Shown: positions 25,401 to 34,170, counted from the stretch's first letter. The stretch is DNA of 45,516 bases from Chitinophagales bacterium (GCA_025455685.1 JALOMB010000013.1:1-45516), one strand, 5' to 3'. Made by a program: numbers and translations. The notes: generated by a model not told the origin, from the sequence alone.

Positions 25401-26442
25401 CATTACACCAGATAAAAACAAATGGTCTCAATGTGTCGTGCTCGAAACAGGTGAGTTTGCAACCTCTAATATAGGAGGTGCGCGAAAAGGTCAAATCAGA
25501 CAAAGTGAATCTGTCGATGCCGACGGCAATATCATACCAGGTGAGATAGGACGTGGATATTTTCCTGGCTATGCTATAAATGTAGAGACTGGAGAACGAG
25601 TTAATGTCTATTTTGGTGAAAATTCCTCTATTGTAGGTACCTATGGTGCTAATATGAAATGGGATCCATCACGCGATACCATTACGCCTCAAGGTGTTGC
25701 TTTGCTCGGAGGTAGTCATTTCGTTTACATTACCAATTCTCGCTATGATGGAGGACAAAAAGACCAACAAATTCTTGTAGATAATTTTAATAAAACCTCT
25801 GGTACCGGACGCGATGAAATTCTAAATCCTGCAGTAGCTCAAGTTTATAAGTCTTTTGCTTGGACCTTTATTCCTATTTTAAATAGAAATCTCGATATTT
25901 ATAATGATAATGGCGTCTATACCATACCGAGTAAAGTAAGTATAAAAGTCCGTGTTTCTAAACCATTTACTGCCTATGATGGAAATTCACCAGTAAACGA
26001 CAAAACACTTATTTATGGTTTTGATACCAGAAACCTCACCTCACAAAAGAAATCTAATGATGCTTTATCAGAAGCATTTCAATCGATGAAAGTGGTTCCT
26101 AATCCATACAATGCTTATTCTATCTATGAGAATACACCAATACAGAATTTAGTAAAAATTGTAGGTGTCCCTGATCAATGTAAAATCTCAATTTATACCA
26201 TAGATGGTGTATTGGTTCGCACTCTTTCACGTGATTACCAAGAGAGTTTAAATCAAATTTATGCAGTAGATGTAAGTGGTGGAAAAGCCAGTACTGAAAA
26301 CGCTATAACTTGGGATTTGAGAACAAATGCAGGTGTACTCATATCTTCAGGTGTCTATAATGTCTTGGTAGAAAGTGCCTATGGAACTAAGAATCTTAAA
26401 TTCTTCTGTACCATGAGATCTCCTGATGTATCAAATTTTTAA
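22408..26442 (+). CDS. Large secreted protein with a FlgD-like C-terminal domain (probable T9SS-associated)
   Basis: The 1344-aa protein begins with an N-terminal hydrophobic export signal (about 14-30). Most of it is beta-rich with no named domain. Residues about 213-225 (DANDDGIYNYEDG) form a Ca-binding, thrombospondin-type-3-like loop. The C-terminus (about 1226-1344) has MKVVPNPYNAYS, KISIYTIDGVLVRTL, ITWDLRTNAGVLISSGVYN, the hallmark of FlgD-Ig/T9SS C-terminal sorting-type domains, though the canonical last KxxK-type end is not seen. It lies 26 bases after the receptor and 39 before the PorV-like gene. Binding partner of the two barrels, or cargo retained at the surface, is my inference. 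Confidence 0.75.
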   Translation: MKTILLNSKILQKSSFGLGFIFFVFFAQARESVSVDKSKTNNPQTLTQRVGDCIAGAAQTDLNINNVRARMLNTGDMWWDRNTAKYGVPKLTQDQIRAGFQQVNALFSGALWISGLDNAGALRVAALRFSSSGADFFPGTLNSQNLGDINRAKCLRFDQHFNVFGSEIKEFIATQGGTVSDNIKYWPGLGNPHLISDKGFNESDLNEVLAPFYDANDDGIYNYEDGDYPSVNQVSSAEKPIGVIADQMIFWVTNDFGNQHTNSQGAPLSIQINNLAFAYATSDELNNMTFYKYEVINKSGVNYNQTYISQYVDPDMGNYNDDYVGCDTTHAVGYVYNADAIDEDVTQAKGYGTEKIPVVGVDFFQGPKDDITNQPLGMSSFVYFVNSSGNPLSDPSTATEYRNFQRGNTRQGNPMTLGGNCTGGTVPTRFCFPGNPANSTEWSMCSAAIPKGDVRWVQTSGPFTFETGSVEDVIVGVVFDNFAPYDGCKVDINRSFLPADEKAQRLFDANFENIAGPDAPELTIISGDGTLNFNINNIKNNNVSESYSVYSPPIPRKPSIVDSTYKFEGYLIYQVSDPSKISTINDLSNQNLARQVKKMDVRNSVSGMVYNLRADRTNPLQIVLIPSYSIELDNRGIERNFSLREDLFESEGNKFLVNNKTYYYAVVAFAYNNYVDGQDVQLEKLKFSPTIKIFSAIPQKLDGFVQGTRAKFGEELPIKRIQGYGSGSFYIEPTDSSVAKIIQDGSLLELDYQAGFAPIKVTVVDPFQLKNHAFRLLINDSSKVSNSDRLRTDSSSWTLEVLDDNNDVVETIYSERNISRPFTQTIVSNSNNVQKRYGLSISVPIADSLAGYRSNSNPVYGVHSATIEYEDNLNKWFYLFKDEDRTNYNWIRAGQSYNNFFTSHSSFNRVGNTIVYSDPTSKFEGILDKGLAPYCLTANSSITEIPAGSGRDNPLADALFTSFGPGFKWRYVTSRYLDSARFEGPENNLDSLISFNLVITPDKNKWSQCVVLETGEFATSNIGGARKGQIRQSESVDADGNIIPGEIGRGYFPGYAINVETGERVNVYFGENSSIVGTYGANMKWDPSRDTITPQGVALLGGSHFVYITNSRYDGGQKDQQILVDNFNKTSGTGRDEILNPAVAQVYKSFAWTFIPILNRNLDIYNDNGVYTIPSKVSIKVRVSKPFTAYDGNSPVNDKTLIYGFDTRNLTSQKKSNDALSEAFQSMKVVPNPYNAYSIYENTPIQNLVKIVGVPDQCKISIYTIDGVLVRTLSRDYQESLNQIYAVDVSGGKASTENAITWDLRTNAGVLISSGVYNVLVESAYGTKNLKFFCTMRSPDVSNF

Positions 26443-26481
26443 TCAAACGAAGCCTATTCCTTTATATATAAATTTATTGAA

Positions 26482-28623
26482 ATGTTTAAAAAATTGTTTT
26501 TTGGCGTATTTTTATCAATTAGTCTGAGTTTATTTGCTGGTAATTCAGATAGAGCAGGACAGGCAGGTGCTTATGAACTGCTTATGAATCCTCAAGCACG
26601 TACTATGGGTATGTTTGGTATCAATTCAGCTTCGGTCAGAAGTGTAGATGCCTTTGGCTCAAATATAGCTGGATTGGCCTTTACTAAAAATATAGCTGTA
26701 AATGCGAATTATACCTCATGGCTCACAGGCTCCAATACCGGTATAATCAATATAGGTGTAGGCGGAGAAGTCTCTAAAAACAATGTTTTAGGCTTTCATA
26801 TCAATTATTTAGATCTCGGCAATATAGATATCACAACTACTGCAGGAGGGACACAAGTCTTAGGACAGGTAACCCCTTTCTTCATGAATCTTGGCTTGAG
26901 CTATGCTCGTAGATTTAGTCAGTATGTCAGTGCAGGTATGACGATGAAGATGATTACCGAAGGTATAAGCAATATTGGAGCGACAGGGGTAGCCCTTGAT
27001 GCAGGATTGCAATACACGACAGGCGAGAAGAATGATATTCATTTTGGTGTGTTTTTGAGAAATTTAGGTTTTCCAATGGTTTATAGTGGTGATGGTCTAA
27101 CCTATAAACGTCCACCTTCTTCAGGTTCAGGCTATGAATTACCCTTTAATCAACGTCCGGCAAAATTTGAATTGCCAACTCAGTTTTCTATAGCCGTTAC
27201 CAAAGATTTTTATTTTGGTACGACACCCGAAAAAGGATCTGGGTTTTGTAATCCTCAGCATAGACTCTCTGTATCAGCTAATTTCCTGTATAATGCCTTT
27301 GGAAAAGACAATTTTGGATTAGGTGCAGAATATGGATTTCAAGAAAGATTTATGATTAGGTTAGGTTATTTGTATGAAGACCAACCAATTGGTGATGCCT
27401 CTACACGAGCTCATTTAGGTTTAGCAGCCGGAGTTTCAGCAGACATATCCCCTTCAAAAGATATTAAAAATGGTCGTAAAGTCTTAGAGATTTCCTATAA
27501 TTATAGACCATCTAGAGTATTTATGGGATCACATAATGTAGGTTTGGCCTTCCACTTCAACAAATACAACCCTTGTGATGTATTTGAATCAGCTAAAAAA
27601 GTAGCAGAAGAAATCAAAGATGCCGATGATAAAGCAAAAGATAAAGCAAAAGATAAACCGAGTGATAAGCCAAAAGAGATAATAATTCGAGATACCGTAA
27701 TTATTGACAAAACACCTCAAACTGAAACCCAAGTCAAAGAAATTAACACAGTTTTAAAAGGATTTTCTAATAAAATTAACTTTAAACTCGCTTCAAATGA
27801 GCTTAATGAAAGATCAAAAGGCGTTCTAGATGTAGTAGGAGATATCATGAATAACTATCCTAATGAGCGTTTTGGCATAGAAGGACATACAGATGAAATG
27901 GGTACCGCAGAAAATAATATGAAATTATCTATGAGAAGAGCTTATGCAGTAGCGGATTATCTAATCGATGTCAAAAAAGTAAATCCAAAAAGTATTGTAG
28001 TCGATTATTTCGGAGAAGAAAGACCTATCGCGGATAATAATTCAGAAGAAGGTAGAAAACTCAATCGAAGAACAGAGATTTTCATTATTAGTAAATCTAG
28101 TAATTCATCTTCGAATAAAACAGAAGTCAAAACAGTTAATAATCCGATTAGGACTAAACCTAATCTTCAACCTACTAAACAAGTGGATAAGCCATCAAGT
28201 GATTTGACGCCAAAAGAATCGGATAATATTCCAAAAGTACCAACGGCTAAAATTTCTGAAACCAAAGAAGAAAATGAAAACCCTTTAGCAGATTTTGCCT
28301 CGACTATTAAGTTTAAAGCAGGCAATGACTCTTTGTTAATTTTTTCTGTTCGAAATATCAAAAAACTCTCAGATTATTTGAAATCTTTCCCAGGAAAAGT
28401 ACTCATGATTTCGGCACATACTGATAATAGCAAATATGCTATAGACAATATGACTTTGTCAAGAATGAGAGCGGAAGCAGTCAAAAAAGAATTAATGGCT
28501 AATGGAATAGACGAAAAGTTCTTGAAGATAGAATTTTTCGGAGATACCCAACCAAGAGATGCCTCAAATACAGAGGATGCACAAATTCTTAATCGAAGAG
28601 TTGAGTTAAGGTTTTTAAATTAG
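26482..28623 (+). CDS. PorV/PorQ-family barrel fused to two OmpA peptidoglycan-binding domains
   Basis: The 713-aa protein has a signal peptide (about 1-20), a PorV/PorQ-type 14-strand-like barrel (about 22-365; GAYELLMNPQARTMGMFG opening) and a charged linker of KDK(A/P) repeats (about 374-399). The first OmpA domain (about 420-537) has GHTDEMGTAENNMKLSMRRA; after a Pro/Lys linker the second (about 603-713) has AHTDNSKYAIDNMTLSRMRA. Both keep the Asp and Arg that bind diaminopimelate in OmpA. PorV normally has only the barrel and shuttles cargo in type IX secretion. Here the fusion would tether such a barrel to the cell wall. It closes the three-gene envelope cluster. Confidence 0.85.
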   Translation: MFKKLFFGVFLSISLSLFAGNSDRAGQAGAYELLMNPQARTMGMFGINSASVRSVDAFGSNIAGLAFTKNIAVNANYTSWLTGSNTGIINIGVGGEVSKNNVLGFHINYLDLGNIDITTTAGGTQVLGQVTPFFMNLGLSYARRFSQYVSAGMTMKMITEGISNIGATGVALDAGLQYTTGEKNDIHFGVFLRNLGFPMVYSGDGLTYKRPPSSGSGYELPFNQRPAKFELPTQFSIAVTKDFYFGTTPEKGSGFCNPQHRLSVSANFLYNAFGKDNFGLGAEYGFQERFMIRLGYLYEDQPIGDASTRAHLGLAAGVSADISPSKDIKNGRKVLEISYNYRPSRVFMGSHNVGLAFHFNKYNPCDVFESAKKVAEEIKDADDKAKDKAKDKPSDKPKEIIIRDTVIIDKTPQTETQVKEINTVLKGFSNKINFKLASNELNERSKGVLDVVGDIMNNYPNERFGIEGHTDEMGTAENNMKLSMRRAYAVADYLIDVKKVNPKSIVVDYFGEERPIADNNSEEGRKLNRRTEIFIISKSSNSSSNKTEVKTVNNPIRTKPNLQPTKQVDKPSSDLTPKESDNIPKVPTAKISETKEENENPLADFASTIKFKAGNDSLLIFSVRNIKKLSDYLKSFPGKVLMISAHTDNSKYAIDNMTLSRMRAEAVKKELMANGIDEKFLKIEFFGDTQPRDASNTEDAQILNRRVELRFLN

Positions 28624-28707
28624 TTTGGATTTCTAAAACTTAGCTTATTTTTGCTTTTCTTACTTTTATGGAAGCCTTCATAGGTATTCTTTGAGAAGAT
28701 TAATAGG

Positions 28708-28735
28708 TTGTTTTGTAAATAAATCCTTATATTTG
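28708..28735 (+). promoter_or_regulatory. Promoter of the greA operon
   Basis: TTG (28708-28710), a 17-base spacer and TATATTTG (28728-28735) match the Bacteroidota consensus fully. Transcription would start near 28741, giving a leader of about 70 bases before greA. Confidence 0.65.
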
Positions 28736-28761
28736 CATCATTATTATACTTGATAAATTTT

Positions 28762-28790
28762 AAAAGGCATTTCATTCAGAGATGTCTTTT
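28762..28790 (+). terminator. Terminator-like hairpin in the greA leader (candidate attenuator)
   Basis: A 12-bp stem AAAAGGCATTTC/GAGATGTCTTTT (two G-T pairs) closes a five-base loop, ATTCA. It starts about 20 bases after the predicted start site and ends 21 bases before the greA ATG. The 3' arm ends in TTTT followed by AATTT, so it could terminate transcription and give an RNA of about 50 bases, like the GraL RNA of E. coli greA. Alternatively it is an mRNA-stabilising stem. Confidence 0.5.
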
Positions 28791-28811
28791 AATTTCTAAA
28801 AAACTAAAGAC

Positions 28812-29279
28812 ATGACGGTATTTTTATCAAAAGAAAGTTATGAAAAATTCAAAAGCGAGCTAATTTATCTCAAAACAGAAGGTCGTAAAGCCACAGGTGA
28901 TGCTTTAGCTGAAGCAAGAGAAAAAGGTGATTTGAGTGAAAATGCTGAATATGATGCAGCTAAAGAAGACCACGCTAAATTAGAAAAGAAAATTGCAGCT
29001 TTAGAACATGCGCTTCTCGACGTAAGAATTTTGGAAGATCATGAAATAGATACTTCTACAGTGACTATTCTCACCAAAGTAAAAGTTTTCAATGAAAAGC
29101 TCAATAAAGATATTGAGTACCAGATCGTTTCTGAGATTGAGTCAGATTTCAAAGAAAGAAGACTATCAGTGACTTCTCCAATAGGTAAGGGTTTACTCGG
29201 TAAAAAAGTAGGTGACATAGTGGAGATTAGTACCCCTGCAGGCATGATGAAATATAAAATTCTAGAGATTTCTAAATAA
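28812..29279 (+). CDS. greA: Transcription elongation factor GreA
   Basis: GreA reaches into the RNA polymerase secondary channel and triggers cleavage of backtracked RNA. The 155-aa protein has the N-terminal coiled coil with the acidic tip GDLSENAEYDAAKE (about 38-51), followed by a C-terminal FKBP-like domain ending TPAGMMKYKILEI. Length and motifs are standard. The HIT gene starts one base after its stop, and the leader carries a terminator-like stem, suggesting that elongation behaviour feeds back on its own expression. Confidence 0.96.
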   Translation: MTVFLSKESYEKFKSELIYLKTEGRKATGDALAEAREKGDLSENAEYDAAKEDHAKLEKKIAALEHALLDVRILEDHEIDTSTVTILTKVKVFNEKLNKDIEYQIVSEIESDFKERRLSVTSPIGKGLLGKKVGDIVEISTPAGMMKYKILEISK

Positions 29280-29280
29280 A

Positions 29281-29679
29281 ATGGCGAGTATATTTTCTAA
29301 GATTATTAGAGGAGAGCTTCCTGCTTATAAGATATACGAGGATAATGATTTCATCGCGTTCTTAGATATTCAACCTTTGGTTTTGGGACATACCTTATTG
29401 GTGCCTAAACTAGAAATTGATAAAATTTGGGATTTACCAAGTGATATACTAAGTCGCTATATGCCTATAGCACAGCAGATATCTGCCGCAATTGATAAGG
29501 CTTGCCCTTGTTCAAGAGTAGGTGTGGTAGTTATGGGATTGGAGGTTCCCCATGCTCACATGCATTTAATACCGATGAACCACCCTAATGATTTAGATTT
29601 CAGACGTCCTAAATTGTCTTTGAATCAAGAAGAAATGACTGAAATTCAACAAAAACTGATAAATTTATTACCAATATGA
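29281..29679 (+). CDS. HIT-family nucleotide hydrolase
   Basis: The 132-aa protein belongs to the histidine-triad superfamily, which hydrolyses nucleoside phosphoramidates or dinucleoside polyphosphates. The opening SIFSKIIRGELPAYKIYED is typical of the Hint branch and the triad is PHAHMHLIPM near residues 97-106. It starts one base after greA and its stop overlaps the pdhB start by four bases (ATGA). The greA-HIT pairing is a recurrent arrangement in Bacteroidota as far as I recall; the reason is unknown. Confidence 0.9.
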   Translation: MASIFSKIIRGELPAYKIYEDNDFIAFLDIQPLVLGHTLLVPKLEIDKIWDLPSDILSRYMPIAQQISAAIDKACPCSRVGVVVMGLEVPHAHMHLIPMNHPNDLDFRRPKLSLNQEEMTEIQQKLINLLPI

Positions 29680-30656
29680 GACAGATTAAATATAGAGACG
29701 CTATCCGCGAAGCAATGCAAGAAGAAATGCGAAAAAATCCCAAGATTTTTCTCATGGGAGAAGAAGTTGCAGAATACAACGGCGCTTATAAAGTAAGCCA
29801 AGGCATGTTAGATGAATTTGGTGAGAAGCGTATTATCGACACGCCAATATCAGAACTCGGTTTTGCTGCAGTAGGTGTAGGTGCTAGTATGAATGGAACT
29901 ATTCCTATTATTGAATTTATGACATGGAATTTCGCACTACTAGCTATAGATCAAATTATCAATCACGCATCTAAAATGATGGCTATGAGTGCCGGTCAGT
30001 TTACTTGTCCTATTGTTTTTCGAGGCCCAAATGGTTCGGCAGGTCAGCTGGGTGCGCAGCATTCTATGGCTTTTGAATCTATGTATGCTAATATTCCTGG
30101 GCTTAAGGTTATTTCTCCTTCGAACGGATTCGATGCCAAAGGGTTATTAAAATCAGCAATTCTCGACCCTGATCCTGTAGTTTTTATGGAATCAGAAGTC
30201 ATGTATTCAGACAATTGTGATATCCCTGAAGAAGAGTATTATTTGCCAATTGGTAAGGCATCAGTAAAACGAAGCGGAAAAGATTGTACAATTGTAAGCT
30301 TCAATAAAATGATGAAGGTAGCTTTGGAAGCTGCAGAACACCTCGATCAAGAAGGTATATCCTGTGAAGTAATCGATTTAATGACTATTCGCCCTTTAGA
30401 TTTTCAGACCATAGTAGCATCTGTTCAGAAAACAAATCGTTTGGTAATCGTAGAAGAAGGCTGGCCTTATGGTTCAATAGCTTCTGAGATCACATATCAA
30501 GTTCAGAAACACGGATTTGATTATTTAGATGCTCCGATCAAAAGAATTTGTGGTGCCGATTCATCCATGCATTATGCCCCAAATTTGGTCGAAGCTTATT
30601 TACCAAACGCTTCTAGAGTAATTCAGGCTGTGAAGTCCACGCTTTATTTACTCTAG
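29676..30656 (+). CDS. pdhB: Pyruvate dehydrogenase E1 component, beta subunit
   Basis: This subunit joins the E1 alpha subunit to form the thiamine-diphosphate enzyme that decarboxylates pyruvate. The 326-aa protein has GEEVAEYNGAYKVSQG (28-43), the cofactor-activating Glu in DTPISELGF (about 55-63), FRGPNGSAGQLGAQHS (about 114-129) and a transketolase C-domain with VVEEGWPYGS-like residues near 265. No pdhA or E2 gene lies in the window, so the subunits are encoded apart. It is translationally coupled to the HIT gene. Confidence 0.92.
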   Translation: MRQIKYRDAIREAMQEEMRKNPKIFLMGEEVAEYNGAYKVSQGMLDEFGEKRIIDTPISELGFAAVGVGASMNGTIPIIEFMTWNFALLAIDQIINHASKMMAMSAGQFTCPIVFRGPNGSAGQLGAQHSMAFESMYANIPGLKVISPSNGFDAKGLLKSAILDPDPVVFMESEVMYSDNCDIPEEEYYLPIGKASVKRSGKDCTIVSFNKMMKVALEAAEHLDQEGISCEVIDLMTIRPLDFQTIVASVQKTNRLVIVEEGWPYGSIASEITYQVQKHGFDYLDAPIKRICGADSSMHYAPNLVEAYLPNASRVIQAVKSTLYLL

Positions 30657-30707
30657 TTTAGATTTTTTTAGCAGTCGGGTTTTTGTTTTGATTTAGTGCA
30701 CATCAGC

Positions 30708-33700
30708 TCAAAAGCTTGCACCAAACTCTAAATTCATAGATTGAATATATCTTTTGTTGATTTGATTGTATCGCCCTTGATAAATTAAATTTAAACTAAG
30801 CAATTTTCCTAAACTTTGGTTTATATTCATTTGAGCCACGATATTTTCTCCTCTATCCAAGCCATTGAGCATGCTTAACTCGACTTGTGGATTTTGGATA
30901 TTATATTGATAATCTGCTTTAATCCATTTAAGTTGCGCATCAATAAGTAATTTCTTAATCGTCCATTTTAGCCCACTTCCTACATCCCATATAGGTACCC
31001 ATTGCTGCGATGTAGATTTAAAATTATATTTGATATTGATATTGGCGATTAAATTGTTTTTGATTTGACATTGAATTTGCTCTGAAATGGAATTGTCCAC
31101 CATAGAAAAATTTCTTTCATTAAAAAATTCTGAACTCTGATTTCTAAGTTGATGAACTACTTCCGTTGTGGTTTTAAATTGTCTATTAATAGAATTTCTC
31201 AGAGTAATTCCATAACTTTTTAAGGCATTTCCTTCTAGTCCATTTGTCAAAAGGTTCTTATAATCTAAGTAATTGTGATAGAGATTAAGAGATGTGTTTG
31301 GATTATTTTTCAAGACATGAATTTGATGCTGAAGATATACTCTAGATTCCATCAAATCTTCCTGTTCTAGCTTTCCTACAGGAGCTACGAATTCTCCAAA
31401 TGTTTTATCTATACTCGCTATAGTTTTTCTTTGGAAATCCACTAGGAGCGAGTACTCTATGTTGTTGAGCCATTTACCAAGTCTGTTATTTGAGTTATAG
31501 AGAAGTGCTCTAGGGGTAAAAGTATAATTTCCTTTGAAATTTACTTGATTTACAGGCACAAACTCTAGCAATGTCGTATAGAACTTGATATATTTATTTT
31601 CTAGGGCAAATTGAGAGACATAAGCTTCATCAAGTTCGAAAATCCCGTTTCCGTTCAAGTCATTCCATGCATACGTCCCTATTCCATTGACTGCTCGTAC
31701 ATAACTGAGTTGCGTAGCTTGTTCCCTACCGGCTTTGAGTTCATACTTTGAGTTCATAGTCATCAAGCCCTTCAAAATCTGACCTTGATGCGTAATCTGA
31801 CCTAAATAGTTGTGGTTTAATTCTGAGCCATATCTTACTTTATCATCGGTTTGGAGATTTCGATAACTGAGGTTCGCCGTGAATTGATTTTTCTTTAGCC
31901 CTGAATATTTTAAATTTGCTTCGATTTGATGCGCAGCCATAGAGTGCTTGTCTTTGTCGACATAGATGCCGTATTTCTCAAGCCTCAAGCCATAAGATAT
32001 ATCGTATTGAAAAGATTTGTATTTACTACTCTGTGATATTTTTATATCTTGCCAATAGAAACTTTCGGGTAGGGTTCCGGTATCATTATATCTTTTATTA
32101 AATTCAATTTTATGGCTTATTTCTAAGGATTTATTCGTATCGATAGCATAGCGCAACCGCTGAATTGGTCTATAAAACTGAATTTTCTGTACAGAATTTT
32201 CTGCAAGAAGCGTTCGTAAATCAAAATTATAGCGCCATTTTTTAGAAATTTCCCATTGCCCCCCTACAAAGTTTTCTAAGCCTCGATATCGACCGTAAAT
32301 CAATGCCTGAGATGTGTTCTCGATACGAAATTTTTCTTTTTGATACGAAATTTTTGCTTTGGTAATATTCATATGATGTTCATTTCTATTGAAGAATGGA
32401 AGATTCCAGTCTCGAGAAAATTCTAAACTTCTAAATCGCTGAATCGCTTCAAATTGTTTGCTTGAAAAGTCATTAGATAAATTAATTGTAATGGCTTTGC
32501 TTAAGGCTAAATCCAAAGTGTGGTATGCGGCAAATCCATGGTTTTTTTCATTGTCCAAAGCACTAAAAGTATTTGGGTCAATCGACGTATAACTTAGCTC
32601 CTGAGCGATCTTGGTCTTGTCATTTGGTCGAAAAGCTAAACCGGATATAGCCTGCAAACTGCTTTTGGGTGCAGGGATTAAAGATATGGGAGCGTAAGCA
32701 CCTTGTTTGATTCCATTTATAGGCGCTATAAATTGATACACGACACCATTAGCCGAAGATGAAGCAATACTATAATCTCCTTGATTTTCCCCTACGAAAG
32801 TAAAAACTGCAGAATAAGCCGAATCTGTTTTGCTCGTAGCCAAACGAAGAATATCCCTATAAGTTCTACCTAAAACCGTGGTATCGATTCGTCTGTAGAG
32901 CACTCTTGTCTCATCCCAAGTGGTTTTATTATAGTTCTGAATCAGGGCTAAATCTGTTTGATTTCCAATTTGCGATAGAAGACTTATGGCAGATGAGTCT
33001 AATTTGGTGTTAAGCGGTTGTGTTTTGACGTCGGATTCGAAAAAAACCTGATGATATGTCGACCAGTTTTTTTTCTCAAAACTTACATCCGTATATTGAA
33101 ACTCTACTACTAATCGCATGTCATGAGTGATCATTCTCTTATTGGTGAAGGTAATTTGTCCGATATTATAGTCTATAATATAGTCGTTGTTTTCTCCTCT
33201 TTTAAGCAAGACTCCATTCAGATATACTCGCTCTGTACCTGATATAATAATGAGAAAAACTTCGGCATTATTGCCTAATAATCTATAAGGACCTTGATTA
33301 TTTTCGACTACGGGCAAAACATTTCTAGCGAATACACCCCGAGTAATAGCTATAGAACCACCAAAAGTCAAAGAATTTTCTTTAGTTGTGTCTTGATATT
33401 GATATTGGAAGCCTTGGAGCTTTCTGTCGAAATGCAAATATCGAGAATTCTTGATTTGAGCAATGTCAAAATCACCAACATTTAAAGTATGTGGTTTTTT
33501 TTTGATTTGAATGAAAATTCGGTCAAACTCCTGAAGACTATATGAATTTCCATCAGCTTGAATCGGAATGTTTTGATCAGATATATTGGCTGAGACTTCT
33601 GTGCCGTTGGCGAGTTTGCCTCCTAGCGAGAAGTTCATGCCGCTTTGCAAAGAAGTAGAAATATTATTTCCTAGTGTCATCCCCCTGACGATAGAACCCT

Positions 33701-34094
33701 TATATACCAAGCCGCCTAAATCTAAAATGTCGTTTTGCTCTGAATTATTTCTCATAGTCGTATTTGTATCGACAGGGTTCAATCTATGAGTTGTTTTGGG
33801 AATTTCTAAGGGCAAAATTCGCCAATAAACTAATAAAGTATCGTGAACCGAATATGGAAAAACAATCTTATGAGTTTTTTGATCGTAAACAAAGCTGTAT
33901 TGTCTTTGAGGATGCGTAAGGCTTTTGATTTCAATGCTTTGTGGTATCACAAAATCTGCAGTGAGCCAAATGAATGAGTCATCAACGAAGATAACCTGAG
34001 ATTTTTTGTTAGAATAAGGACTCTGAGCTTCTACAGCACCAAGCCAAATCCAAAACACCAACCCCAAAAAAGCTCTAAAACATTTAAAAAACAT
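30708..34094 (-). CDS. Large putative outer-membrane barrel protein with SprA-like motifs
   Basis: The 1128-aa protein has a signal peptide (about 1-24, ending VEAQ). Residues about 120-215 hold LVYKGSIVRGMTLGNN, NIPIQADGNSYSLQEFD and LNVGDFDI. Residues about 270-350 hold GTERVYLNGVLLKRGENNDY and IDYNIGQITFTNKRMI. These blocks occur in a widespread but uncharacterised Bacteroidota family, and the GTE..YLNG..L.RG..NDY.IDY pattern also resembles parts of the T9SS translocon protein SprA. The rest is Tyr/Asn-rich amphipathic strands ending in F (LEFGASF), as expected for a barrel inserted by BAM. It lies 76 bases downstream of the 480-aa gene on the same strand. Function is unknown. Confidence 0.75.
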   Translation of the reverse strand: MFFKCFRAFLGLVFWIWLGAVEAQSPYSNKKSQVIFVDDSFIWLTADFVIPQSIEIKSLTHPQRQYSFVYDQKTHKIVFPYSVHDTLLVYWRILPLEIPKTTHRLNPVDTNTTMRNNSEQNDILDLGGLVYKGSIVRGMTLGNNISTSLQSGMNFSLGGKLANGTEVSANISDQNIPIQADGNSYSLQEFDRIFIQIKKKPHTLNVGDFDIAQIKNSRYLHFDRKLQGFQYQYQDTTKENSLTFGGSIAITRGVFARNVLPVVENNQGPYRLLGNNAEVFLIIISGTERVYLNGVLLKRGENNDYIIDYNIGQITFTNKRMITHDMRLVVEFQYTDVSFEKKNWSTYHQVFFESDVKTQPLNTKLDSSAISLLSQIGNQTDLALIQNYNKTTWDETRVLYRRIDTTVLGRTYRDILRLATSKTDSAYSAVFTFVGENQGDYSIASSSANGVVYQFIAPINGIKQGAYAPISLIPAPKSSLQAISGLAFRPNDKTKIAQELSYTSIDPNTFSALDNEKNHGFAAYHTLDLALSKAITINLSNDFSSKQFEAIQRFRSLEFSRDWNLPFFNRNEHHMNITKAKISYQKEKFRIENTSQALIYGRYRGLENFVGGQWEISKKWRYNFDLRTLLAENSVQKIQFYRPIQRLRYAIDTNKSLEISHKIEFNKRYNDTGTLPESFYWQDIKISQSSKYKSFQYDISYGLRLEKYGIYVDKDKHSMAAHQIEANLKYSGLKKNQFTANLSYRNLQTDDKVRYGSELNHNYLGQITHQGQILKGLMTMNSKYELKAGREQATQLSYVRAVNGIGTYAWNDLNGNGIFELDEAYVSQFALENKYIKFYTTLLEFVPVNQVNFKGNYTFTPRALLYNSNNRLGKWLNNIEYSLLVDFQRKTIASIDKTFGEFVAPVGKLEQEDLMESRVYLQHQIHVLKNNPNTSLNLYHNYLDYKNLLTNGLEGNALKSYGITLRNSINRQFKTTTEVVHQLRNQSSEFFNERNFSMVDNSISEQIQCQIKNNLIANINIKYNFKSTSQQWVPIWDVGSGLKWTIKKLLIDAQLKWIKADYQYNIQNPQVELSMLNGLDRGENIVAQMNINQSLGKLLSLNLIYQGRYNQINKRYIQSMNLEFGASF

Positions 34095-34170
34095 AGCAAA
34101 AAAAACACATACCTAAACTCATTGAATTTATGTTTGTATAAGGAGTTAACGTAAAAAACTAATTAATTGT

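Noticed and set aside
27600-27680. KDK repeat in the PorV-OmpA protein as a slippage-prone phase-variation tract
   Set aside because: The repeat is short, imperfect and its unit is a multiple of three, so it would only alter linker length.
28762-28790. Riboswitch before greA
   Set aside because: The leader is only about 70 bases with a single stem; no known riboswitch core is seen.
30696-30721. GTGCA/TGCAC hairpin at the pdhB / 1128-aa gene junction as a shared terminator
   Set aside because: No T-run follows on either strand and the stem crosses the coding end.
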